32,320 nucleotides of DNA from Geminicoccaceae bacterium (GTDB lineage Bacteria; Pseudomonadota; Alphaproteobacteria; Geminicoccales; Geminicoccaceae): the NCBI GenBank assembly GCA_028279345.1, contig JANQNY010000002.1, positions 1 to 32,320 on the forward strand, given 5' to 3'. Positions within the stretch are counted from its first letter, which is position 1; the number at the start of each line of letters is the position of its first letter. The notes under the pieces are model-generated. The model ran no database searches. It was not told where the DNA came from and was given only the letters and a program-made list of their open reading frames with translations. Shown piece after piece: positions 24,369 through 32,320 of the stretch. Position numbers and translations under genes: made by a program.

Positions 24369-27300
24369 ATGTGCCGCAAGCGCCTACTGATGCTCACGCT
24401 GTCCCTGGCTCTCGCTGGCGGTGTCGCGGCTGCGAACACCAGTTGTGACGCCAACAGCGACAGTTGCGAGGGTAGCCACAGCAGCCTGTTCGCCATCGCC
24501 CACGACCACAACGACTACGCCAAGACCATTCTCTATCGCGTGACGCTGCCGGAGAAGGCAACCGGGAGCCAATGGGGGGATGGGACGAACGGGTTCTTCT
24601 ACCGCGTGTCGGTCGACGGCGGGAACAGCTGGCAACGCTGGGTGCCGTTCAACGGCGTTGGAGTCGCGAGCGACGGCGCGCCGACCCTCCGCCCGTTCTC
24701 GTTCATCGTCAAGGCGTCCACCTCCACGACGCAGCTCAGCGTGGAGGCGTGCACTAGCAACTACCAAAGCGACAACAGCGGCAACCCCGTCTGCACCAAG
24801 GCGCTTTGGACCGACACCTACACGACCCTGCCAAGCCCAGCGGTGGGCTTGTCCGGTCTGCCGACCGGGTTTTCGCTGGAACTGCTGACCGCGTCGGCGA
24901 CCGTGTACAATAACGGCGTCTACGGGACGCGCATCCTGGTCGAGCCCCAGGTCGACGACGCGCCCGCGAGCCTGACGCAGGCGCAGATCGCGTGGCTCTA
25001 CGACCACCTCGTCTTCCTCGATCCCGGAAAGAACATCTACACCAACGACGTCTTCGACGATGGCTCGACAACCCATCCGAGCTTCGCAGCACTCACTATC
25101 GACGAGGCGGCCTTTCCGACCACGCCCGACAGTGGCGCGTACGTCGCGAAGTTCGGCAGGGTCGAGCAACCCGTTCAACCAATCGACCCGACCCAGAGCC
25201 CGAACCGCCAATTCTGGGTCTACAGCACAAACAAGAGTAATGTCGGGAGTGGTCAGCCGATCCAGATTGGGCTCGGCTGGCTGTACGACGCGTCGGCCGA
25301 TTGTCTGGGCGCGCTCTCGGGCGACACCAACAGCAAGGACAGCGCGTGCGGCGGCCTTGCTCCCGCGGGCGCGACGCCAACGGCCACCGCGGACACGCTG
25401 AGCGTGACGGTCATCGATGGCAGTGGCCTAGAGACACAGGCGCAGGTCACTTACCAGGCAGGCAAGCGGAGCCAGCGCACGGTGACGCTAGCGGTTCAGG
25501 ACAGCGACGGCCTCTGCACCTCGGCGGTGAACCCACTCGCCGTCTACGCGAGCAGCGCGATCAACCTGCCGAACTACGTCATCAGCGACAGCCTCGCGAG
25601 CGGCACCTGGCAGACGACGTTCGCGGACGCGCTCTACTATGTGCTGCCCACCGGCTTCGGCAACTGTGCCAGCGATGCGGAACCCTTCTGCGAGCGCACC
25701 TCGGGCTACGCGGCCTACGTCCCGCACTACCGAGACGGCAACGGCCAAGGCGGCAGCCGCAACGGTGGCGGCACCGACCAGCCGTTAGTTGGCAGCTTCA
25801 TCCTCGCCGATCAGTACCGCCTGCCCGCGCTTGCCGACCTCGAGACCAACCGGCTCGTCTGGTTCGACAATTGCGGCTACGGGCACAAATTCAGTGACAG
25901 CGAGCTGAGCGCCCGCCTGACATTGCCGAAGCCACCCTTCAACCGCGACACCTACGCCGTCGAGTTCATCAACGCCGCGGACGAAGCACTCGTCCTCACC
26001 AAGGACTGCTGCGCCAGCTACTATCAAAAGAACGTCGACAGCTGCAGTCAGGACTCCAAAGGCAATCTGGTTGACTGCGAGTACGATCCGCCGGAGCAGA
26101 TCGGCGCGGGCTTTGGTCTGTTTCTCGGCCACGGAGAGACGCAGAACTACGAGACGATCTTCGGCGATGAGGCCTTTACCGCCTATGGGGCTGCCGGCGG
26201 CAACGAGCTGTTCCGCTTCACCTCAGGCGCGCAGGGGTCGACCGTCATGCGGGCTTGTCCGGACACGGACGCCACCCTCGACTTTGACGATGCCCAGCAG
26301 CCGAGCCAACTGCGGCTCTACACAGGCAGCGGAGGGTCCATCACCTGCACGGGACAAGGCGCCTGCCCCGCCGACATGCAGCAGGGCACGTTGGTCCTGG
26401 ACGGCAAGACTTACGCCTCCTGCACCACAACCCAAACGGCGTTCGGGCTCCACCTGGATCTCTGGCGCCAGCAACCGGCCGTGTCCGACGCCGGTGCGGT
26501 ACTCCTGGCGGCCTGGGGCGGCAAGGGCAAGAAGGGCCACGACGGTAGTGGCTACAATGCTGGCTATTGCTGTAAGGGCGGCGCCGGCGGCGACAATGGC
26601 TTGGCGCAGACGGTTCTGAAATCGAGCAATGTGCCCGATGCGCTCTACTTCTACGTCGGCACGCAACCCAGCGACAACGGCGGCGGCGGCTCATCCACCA
26701 TCGTTGCAGAGATTGCGCTGTCGACGAAACCGCAGAGCACTTGGTCCAACGCGTCCACCATCGATGATGGCGGCCTCCACCTGCTCGCTGGCGGCGGCGG
26801 CGGCGGCGGTCACGGCACCAACGAAAACGACGACCCGTTCGAGCCGGCGCACGTCGGCGGGCACGGCGGTTACGGGGGCGTGGCGACGGCCAACGCCTCG
26901 AGTCTGCCCGGCGTTCCGGTCAGCGGCGGTGGCCACAGCGGTTACAATCACGGCTCGACGGACACGGGTGGCCACGGTGGGGCCGACGGCAAGGGGGGCG
27001 CCGGCCACGTCCCCGGCAATGACGGCATCGGCGGTTTCGGTGCGATCGACACGCCTTGGCGTCATGGCGGCCCGCTGGTTCCGCTCGACGATTGGACCGC
27101 CGGCAACGGTGGCAACTATCAGCAGACCCACGGGGGCGGCAATGGCGGCGGCGGCTTTGGCGGCGGCGCCAATGGGGGTACCGGCGACCAGTGGGGTCAT
27201 GGTGGCGGTGGCGGCGGAAGTTGGGCCGCGGGCAACACGGCCCATCTGAGTGCCGTTCTCCCCTCAGCAACCTCTTCACCGGGCGCCCACCACGGCGCGG

Positions 27301-27710
27301 TGATGCTTGCCTACCAGGCGCCGTGCGCAAGTCCGCTCTGCCTCGTGAAAGGCGAGCTGATGTCGGTCGGCAAGACGCAAGGCTCGGCGTGCTTGCAAGC
27401 GGCGGACGCCGGCAGGCTGCTCGAGAACGCCAACAGCCATTTCCGCTTCAACACCGATGGCAATCTCGTCTTCTACGCAAGTGACGGGACCAAGCTGTGG
27501 CAGTCGGGCACGGGAGGCAAAGGTGTTGAGGTCTGCTTTCCGGACAGCACCGGTGACCTAGTGATCAACGACGCAGACAATAAGGCCGTTTGGTCGAGCG
27601 AGACGAACGACGAGGGCGGTTATCTGGTGTTGAACAACTGTACCGTCGCCATTCTCGATAGCGACGGCACCGCCGTGTGGTCGCAAGACCACAATAGCGA
27701 CTGCGACTGA
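24369..27710 (+). CDS. Large secreted glycine-rich protein with C-terminal bulb-type lectin domain
   Basis: An 1113-residue exported protein. The signal peptide is MCRKRLLMLTLSLALAGGVA, cleaved near AA-NTS. Residues about 25-710 are an unrecognised, beta-rich, cysteine-containing region (CCASYYQKNVDSC, for instance). Residues about 712-985 form a glycine-rich domain with repeated GGxGG, GGGGGGGG and HGG patterns and an internal LYFYVGTQPSDNGGGGSS. This resembles the Gly-rich domain family (PF12810) found in animal ALK/LTK receptors and some bacterial surface proteins. Residues about 991-1113 contain B-lectin repeats: FRFNTDGNLVFYASDGTKLW, GDLVINDADNKAVW and YLVLNNCTVAILDSDGTAVW; this family often binds mannose. 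It is followed after 22 bases by the YD-repeat gene, so they are co-transcribed. A glycan-binding surface or secreted partner of that protein is inferred. Confidence 0.75.
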   Translation: MCRKRLLMLTLSLALAGGVAAANTSCDANSDSCEGSHSSLFAIAHDHNDYAKTILYRVTLPEKATGSQWGDGTNGFFYRVSVDGGNSWQRWVPFNGVGVASDGAPTLRPFSFIVKASTSTTQLSVEACTSNYQSDNSGNPVCTKALWTDTYTTLPSPAVGLSGLPTGFSLELLTASATVYNNGVYGTRILVEPQVDDAPASLTQAQIAWLYDHLVFLDPGKNIYTNDVFDDGSTTHPSFAALTIDEAAFPTTPDSGAYVAKFGRVEQPVQPIDPTQSPNRQFWVYSTNKSNVGSGQPIQIGLGWLYDASADCLGALSGDTNSKDSACGGLAPAGATPTATADTLSVTVIDGSGLETQAQVTYQAGKRSQRTVTLAVQDSDGLCTSAVNPLAVYASSAINLPNYVISDSLASGTWQTTFADALYYVLPTGFGNCASDAEPFCERTSGYAAYVPHYRDGNGQGGSRNGGGTDQPLVGSFILADQYRLPALADLETNRLVWFDNCGYGHKFSDSELSARLTLPKPPFNRDTYAVEFINAADEALVLTKDCCASYYQKNVDSCSQDSKGNLVDCEYDPPEQIGAGFGLFLGHGETQNYETIFGDEAFTAYGAAGGNELFRFTSGAQGSTVMRACPDTDATLDFDDAQQPSQLRLYTGSGGSITCTGQGACPADMQQGTLVLDGKTYASCTTTQTAFGLHLDLWRQQPAVSDAGAVLLAAWGGKGKKGHDGSGYNAGYCCKGGAGGDNGLAQTVLKSSNVPDALYFYVGTQPSDNGGGGSSTIVAEIALSTKPQSTWSNASTIDDGGLHLLAGGGGGGGHGTNENDDPFEPAHVGGHGGYGGVATANASSLPGVPVSGGGHSGYNHGSTDTGGHGGADGKGGAGHVPGNDGIGGFGAIDTPWRHGGPLVPLDDWTAGNGGNYQQTHGGGNGGGGFGGGANGGTGDQWGHGGGGGGSWAAGNTAHLSAVLPSATSSPGAHHGAVMLAYQAPCASPLCLVKGELMSVGKTQGSACLQAADAGRLLENANSHFRFNTDGNLVFYASDGTKLWQSGTGGKGVEVCFPDSTGDLVINDADNKAVWSSETNDEGGYLVLNNCTVAILDSDGTAVWSQDHNSDCD

Positions 27711-27732
27711 GGCGCGCGAGGAGGAGCCAGCC

Positions 27733-30700
27733 ATGCAGGCTTACGGCAAGACGGCCGGCCTCATCTGTCTCGCGGCCGCCCTGCTGCTGCCGGTCGGCGC
27801 CGCTGCCCAGCAGTCGGGCTCCAATGCCAGCAACTACGGCAGCGGCGCGCAGCTCTCGGTCAATCCTCGCACCGGTGCCCTGACGCTGTCAGCGGCCTTG
27901 TTCAAGATCCCGGGCATCGTTTCCGGCATGGACGCGACACTCGCACTCACCTTCCGCAGCGACGACGCCCAGACCGACGTTGAGAACCGCACCAGCTATT
28001 TCGGCTTGCCCTATGGCTGGTCGCTGGGTCTCTCGTTTCTCTACAATGACGGCGAGCAGATCGAGCTCAACCTCGATGGCCAGCAGAGCTACGTCCTCGA
28101 CGACGAGTGGACGTCGAGCTTCACGCCTGTGGGCGCCAGCGAAGCGCTCGCCGCCAAGACCGGGCTCAAGCAATACAACCTCATGGATGCGAACCTGCGA
28201 CTCGCCGACGGTACGCAGACCATCAACGGTGCCACCGTCGGTTATGTCTTCGCGACGCTCGACGGCCAGGCACAGTATTTCAGTGAGAACGGGCTGCTGC
28301 TGCGCCGAGCAGATCGCTTCGGCAATCAACTGGACTACACGTACAGCGACATGAGCGGCGACGCGACCGGGGTCACGCTCACCGGCATCACGGATAGCTG
28401 GGGCAACGACATCACGATTGCCCCTTGCAGCGGCGACCAGTGCCACACGACCGAATACACGGAGATCGTCGTCAGCCTACCTGACGGCCGCGCCGTAAGC
28501 TGGATCAGTGAGGACGAGTACACCGTTTCGTACCTCATCGATGCGCAGGGCAAGGTGACCCATATCGGCTGGATCGACAGCCCGGCGGCGCACGGTGAGA
28601 AGCTGATCTCCAGCATGACCACCCCGTCCGGTGGCATGACCAGCGTGGTCTGGGACAGGCTCGCCGTCTGCACCGAGCCGGCCAGTACGAACTCCTGCGT
28701 AGACGATGGGAACACCACGACCTGGCCGGTCGTGACGACGCTCTACGAGTGCCCGAACAATGCGAGCGGCAAGCCCTGTCCGGAAGGCTCCACCGACGAC
28801 TTCCAGACCACGAGTTACGCCTATACGACCGCAAATGGCGAATACAACTACACGGGTTATCCGCTCTACTCGCCATACGCGCCGAAAGACCCGAGCGCCG
28901 ACGCGCTGATGTCCTCCAACAACACCGCATATGTCTACACCACCGTGACCGGGACCCAGACGTACGGCGGCACCCTCATCAACCAGGTGGAGAGCGACTA
29001 CAACTTCGTGCACGTGCTGCAGGAGCGCCGGATCTTCGTCCGTGCCGAGCAGCCCAATGGCGATCAGGGCATGTCGCTGTCGAAGGTCACCAGCTACTGC
29101 TATTCACTGCCATCGGCCGGTAACAGCGCGAGCGCCTGCGCCATGGACGCCGCCGACTACCAGCTGCTGCCGGCCAACTACCAGTCACCGACGCGGATCG
29201 GGAGCTGCCAGTTCAACGTCGGCCGCGACGCCGATCCGAGCCAAGGCCGGCGTTCGCTGCTCACGACGGCCTATGACGGCTTCGGCCACGCCATCAACAA
29301 GCAGAAGTACCACGGCACGACCAGCGACGGCATCAGCAGTTGCAGCGATCGCTCGACGCGCCTCAGCGCTAGCGGGCTGCAACTCGTCACCGACGCGTAC
29401 ATGGCGTTCGACACGCCCGGCAAGCTGGACAGTGACAAGTACCTCAGCCTCGGACCGGGCAGCGGCGACTTCGGCCTCCCGACCGCCCAGCAATCGTTCA
29501 TCTACCTGGATACTGACGAGCATGGTGCCGAGGTGCACGGCGCGCTGGGCGCCACCACCGGCCCCGTGATGGTGAAGCTGCGGTGCAACGACCTCACCAC
29601 CGACAGCACCAACATCCACGTCAGCACCGATGGCCTGATGGCCACGACCGTCGCCAAGCCGGCCACCGCGGGGCTCGTTCCGGCCTGCGGCGAGAGCAAG
29701 CCCTGGACCGCCACCATCGCGCCGCCCAAGACCTCGACCCTGAGCTATGACAGCCAAGGCCGGGCGACGAGCCACGCCAGCGCCTGGACGAGTGGCTATA
29801 CCGCTCCCGACGGCGTCGCGGCGACCGGGCGAACCACCAGCTACACGCTGACCGAGGTGAAGACCGGCGAAGAAGCGTGCGGCAGCGCGACCGCCAAGAC
29901 CATCCTCGAGGTAACCGCCACGGCGCTTGCCGACCCGACGGCGCCGGCCACAACCTCCGGCAACGTTGCGCAGACGCATCGGACCTGCACGCTCAACGGC
30001 TTCCATCTGTCCTCGACGCAGCCCTACGACCCGACGGCCGCCTCGAACGTGCCGACGACCTACTACACGCACTTTGTGGACGGGCTCACCAAGAGCACGC
30101 TGCACCCCAACGGCACCGGCGTCACCGTCGACTATTATTACGACTGTGCGATGGCGCAGGACGGGCAGACCAGTACTTGTCCGAGCTTCTCGACGGCGAA
30201 GAGCGACTGTCCCTACACGGCTGCCGCCGGCCGCAACTGCGTCGTGCAAACGCTGCACGCTGGCCAAGGCAACACCAGCTATGTCGACGGCGTCGCCTCC
30301 GTCATCGTAAAGGATGGCCTGGGGCGCGCGGTCGCGCATTTGGACAACACCGGTGGGGCCGCTGCGGGCCAGGGCTTCACCGAGCAGCAGACCCGCCGCA
30401 CCGCCACGTTCGACAGCGTCGGGCTCACTGCGGCACGCACCAGCGAGGTCGGCGTCGCGAGCCCTCTCGTCTACACGACCACCGTCGAGCAATACGGCCC
30501 CAAGCTCCGCCCGAGCCTCGTCTGCGGGCCGCGCGGTACCGCCCATCAGTTCGTCCATGACGACGTCCAGCAGCAGACCAAGACCATCATCAACGGCGCC
30601 GACAAGGAAACCTACACGCTCAACGACAGCCGCAAGATGACGCGCTTGGTGAGCTGCGAGCTCACAGAGAACACCACAAGCTCGGGCAGCAGCGCATGCC

Positions 30701-32175
30701 CGACGGTGGCCGCGAGCACGGCCAGTACCACCTGCAGCGGTGACGGCTATTACAGCTACACGCTCTACGATGGCGGGGGTTTGCCGCATTCGGTACAGGC
30801 GAGCGCAGGCGACCAGAGCGACGCGCTCGCGTCCATCCAGTCAGTCACCGGTCAGACCACGACGATGGATGGCGACACAGCGGTCTCGGCCTTTTCTGCG
30901 GACCTTCTGCAATACGGCTACACCTTCACCAGCACCGCCAACGCGAATGGCGGTGCCGTTACGGCGACCACCAGCTTCCAGCGCAATCTGATCGGCCGCA
31001 AGCGCCAGCAGCAACTCACCGTCACCGCCAACGCCGCGACGACGGACGTCGTATCCGATCTCTTTGCCTACAACGCGCTCGCCGACCAGCAGAGCGAGAC
31101 TAACCGGATGAGCACAAACGAGGTCACGCTCGACAAGCTCTTCACCTACACGCCACCAGGCAAGCTCGAGACCTTCACCAGCTATGCAGGTGTCACCTTC
31201 CACAACTATTACGACGACATGCAACAGCTGGTCCGGCACTGCTATCCTGGCGATGAGAGCGGATCGCAGGGCGAGAACTTCACCGTCGACGCGATCACGG
31301 GCGAGGCCCTCAAGATCGCGCGTTTCACCAATCCCGATCCGTGCAGTGCCGATACCAGCAAGGACACCGAAGGCATCTGGCAAACCTACGCCTACACCCG
31401 CTTCGGCAGCCTCAAGTCCATCACTTACTCCGATGGCACCAAGCTGGAATGGGCGTTCGACGCGTACCAGCGCCCGAGCTGTTTCGCCGACGCAATAGCC
31501 ACGAAGGCCGGCAGCTCGTGCCCGGCCTCACCGACCGCGGCTGACTTCAGCCCGTCGGCAAGCAGCATGCTCACCGCCCACCAATACTATCCGGACAGCG
31601 ACACCTACCGACGTGGCAAGCTGCAGCAGAGCTGTCGCGGTGTGCCCGACGGCAATGGCGGGCACGTGATGAAGTGTCTGGAGTTCGACTACTACTCGCC
31701 AACGACGGCGGGCGGCATGTGTAAGGACGGCGATATCGCCACCGATGGAAGCTGCCCGAAGGGCGAGGCCAGCGTCACCGGCGCCTTCGCCGGCGCGCTC
31801 CTGAGTGAGGCGTATTACACCGGCGGCCCGTCCGACAACGGCGGCACCCTCGTCTATCAGACGACCCACAGCTACGAGGCCCACCGGCGACCGGCCGCGA
31901 TCGTGACCAAGGACGCGGCGAGCAAGATCGTGCTGGCATCCACCTATGCCTATGACCAGTACGACAACGTGACGATGGAGACGAGCCGCTCCGACCTCGA
32001 TACCGCCGCCACCAGCAACTACCAGGTCATCTACGGCTATGACGGTCTGTTGCGGCTCATCAGCGCTGAGCGCGAAGGCCTCGACGGCAAAGCGATCAGG
32101 TCGACGACCTACGAGTATGACGCCTCTTCGAACCTGACGAAGAAGGTGGAGGTTACGCCGGACGAGGACGGCTGA
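27733..32175 (+). CDS. Exported YD-repeat (Rhs-like) protein, long N-terminal part of a split pair
   Basis: A 1480-residue protein with a strong ribosome site (GAGGAGGAG) and its own Sec signal peptide (cleavage near GAAA-QQSG). The start of the mature protein resembles the N-terminal beta domain of Rhs/SpvB-like proteins (SNYGSGAQLSVNPRTGALTL, then YGLPYGWS-like FGLPYGWSLGLSF). YD-type repeats follow from about residue 194 (DRFGNQLDYTYSD) to the end (YGYDGLLRLISAER and TTYEYDASSNLTKKVEV). Rhs proteins fold into hollow beta shells that enclose a C-terminal toxin. Here there is no Rhs core terminus (PxxxxDPxG) and no toxin domain: it stops in mid-repeat and a second exported YD protein starts 26 bases later. 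Dozens of cysteines, unusual for Rhs, fit folding outside the cytoplasm. Function inferred: cell-surface or secreted Rhs shell component. Confidence 0.85.
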   Translation: MQAYGKTAGLICLAAALLLPVGAAAQQSGSNASNYGSGAQLSVNPRTGALTLSAALFKIPGIVSGMDATLALTFRSDDAQTDVENRTSYFGLPYGWSLGLSFLYNDGEQIELNLDGQQSYVLDDEWTSSFTPVGASEALAAKTGLKQYNLMDANLRLADGTQTINGATVGYVFATLDGQAQYFSENGLLLRRADRFGNQLDYTYSDMSGDATGVTLTGITDSWGNDITIAPCSGDQCHTTEYTEIVVSLPDGRAVSWISEDEYTVSYLIDAQGKVTHIGWIDSPAAHGEKLISSMTTPSGGMTSVVWDRLAVCTEPASTNSCVDDGNTTTWPVVTTLYECPNNASGKPCPEGSTDDFQTTSYAYTTANGEYNYTGYPLYSPYAPKDPSADALMSSNNTAYVYTTVTGTQTYGGTLINQVESDYNFVHVLQERRIFVRAEQPNGDQGMSLSKVTSYCYSLPSAGNSASACAMDAADYQLLPANYQSPTRIGSCQFNVGRDADPSQGRRSLLTTAYDGFGHAINKQKYHGTTSDGISSCSDRSTRLSASGLQLVTDAYMAFDTPGKLDSDKYLSLGPGSGDFGLPTAQQSFIYLDTDEHGAEVHGALGATTGPVMVKLRCNDLTTDSTNIHVSTDGLMATTVAKPATAGLVPACGESKPWTATIAPPKTSTLSYDSQGRATSHASAWTSGYTAPDGVAATGRTTSYTLTEVKTGEEACGSATAKTILEVTATALADPTAPATTSGNVAQTHRTCTLNGFHLSSTQPYDPTAASNVPTTYYTHFVDGLTKSTLHPNGTGVTVDYYYDCAMAQDGQTSTCPSFSTAKSDCPYTAAAGRNCVVQTLHAGQGNTSYVDGVASVIVKDGLGRAVAHLDNTGGAAAGQGFTEQQTRRTATFDSVGLTAARTSEVGVASPLVYTTTVEQYGPKLRPSLVCGPRGTAHQFVHDDVQQQTKTIINGADKETYTLNDSRKMTRLVSCELTENTTSSGSSACPTVAASTASTTCSGDGYYSYTLYDGGGLPHSVQASAGDQSDALASIQSVTGQTTTMDGDTAVSAFSADLLQYGYTFTSTANANGGAVTATTSFQRNLIGRKRQQQLTVTANAATTDVVSDLFAYNALADQQSETNRMSTNEVTLDKLFTYTPPGKLETFTSYAGVTFHNYYDDMQQLVRHCYPGDESGSQGENFTVDAITGEALKIARFTNPDPCSADTSKDTEGIWQTYAYTRFGSLKSITYSDGTKLEWAFDAYQRPSCFADAIATKAGSSCPASPTAADFSPSASSMLTAHQYYPDSDTYRRGKLQQSCRGVPDGNGGHVMKCLEFDYYSPTTAGGMCKDGDIATDGSCPKGEASVTGAFAGALLSEAYYTGGPSDNGGTLVYQTTHSYEAHRRPAAIVTKDAASKIVLASTYAYDQYDNVTMETSRSDLDTAATSNYQVIYGYDGLLRLISAEREGLDGKAIRSTTYEYDASSNLTKKVEVTPDEDG

Positions 32176-32201
32176 TTAGCGCCGGGACGGGGGACGGACC
32201 G

Positions 32202-32320
32202 ATGCCGAACCGCCTGCTCGCCGCCACGGTGGCCCTGGCGCTGTTACCGGTCCCGGTCGCTGCCGGGACGACGACGACGACCTACAGCTACAACGCCGAC
32301 GGCGCGCTGACGGCGATGAC
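32202..32320 (+). CDS. Second exported YD-repeat protein, first 39 codons (cut by window edge)
   Basis: ATG at 32202, 26 bases after the preceding stop, with a purine-rich GGGACGGGGGACGG upstream. A textbook signal peptide (MPNRLLAATVALALLPVPVA, then AG) is followed at once by a YD-type repeat, TTYSYNADGALTAM. It lacks the N-terminal domain of the larger protein. It therefore looks like the continuation of the same repeat shell, made and exported as a separate chain. Its C-terminus, where an Rhs toxin would be expected, lies beyond the window. Confidence 0.75.
   Translation, partial: MPNRLLAATVALALLPVPVAAGTTTTTYSYNADGALTAM

Noticed and set aside
26691..27245. Long open frames on both strands in the glycine-rich part of the lectin protein
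   Set aside because: They come from the GGC/GGT-rich repeats of the real gene read in other frames.
32160..32201. The break between the two YD-repeat proteins as a simple frameshift
   Set aside because: The second ORF begins with a complete signal peptide after a purine-rich stretch, which a frameshift would not produce; sequencing error cannot be wholly excluded.

Overview
The window is high-GC DNA from a bacterium that I would place among the Alphaproteobacteria. The reasons are the GC-rich codon use, Tct/Bug-type organic-acid uptake, tightly overlapping operons and FCD-GntR/LacI regulators. No rRNA, tRNA, CRISPR array or intact insertion sequence is visible, so the species cannot be fixed.

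Region 1 (1-12140) is a di/tricarboxylate catabolic island. A TctE/TctD-like two-component system (left, minus strand; the kinase is cut by the window edge) diverges from a TctC-like periplasmic binding protein. Next come a fused TctA-TctB membrane permease, an isopropylmalate/isocitrate-dehydrogenase-like enzyme and a PrpF-family isomerase. Facing them is a minus-strand operon: an AbrB-type membrane protein, an FCD-GntR repressor, a D-2-hydroxyacid dehydrogenase and perhaps a small helical protein. Diverging from that operon are tcuA and tcuB (tricarballylate dehydrogenase and its Fe-S/membrane redox partner). The divergent promoter holds two GTATAC-core palindromes exactly one helical turn apart, probably the GntR operator. 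The likely job is to import a compound such as tricarballylate, aconitate or citrate, oxidise or isomerise it to cis-aconitate, and pass it to central metabolism.

Region 2 (12141-14098) is a scar: a decayed IS1380-like transposase followed by a two-domain SnoaL/NTF2-like protein of visibly lower GC.

Region 3 (14099-21491) is a sugar or compatible-solute module. A minus-strand operon encodes an ABC importer (binding protein, two permeases, ATPase), a GH63-like glycosidase resembling mannosylglycerate/glucosylglycerate hydrolases, and a D-lyxose/mannose isomerase-like protein. It diverges from a LacI-family repressor, with two LacI-like operator sites in between. A plausible route is uptake of a glycosyl-glycerate-type solute, hydrolysis, then isomerisation of the released hexose.

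Region 4 (21492-32320) is an accessory locus made entirely of secreted, cysteine-rich proteins. One is a 492-residue protein with leukocidin / Vibrio cholerae cytolysin-like motifs (candidate beta-barrel pore-forming toxin, minus strand). Opposite it is an operon encoding a 1113-residue protein with a glycine-rich domain and a C-terminal bulb-type lectin domain, a 1480-residue YD-repeat (Rhs-like) protein with its own signal peptide, and the start of a second YD-repeat protein, again with its own signal peptide. This neighbourhood of pore-former, lectin and split exported Rhs shell is the most interesting part of the window and the best candidate for an undescribed system.
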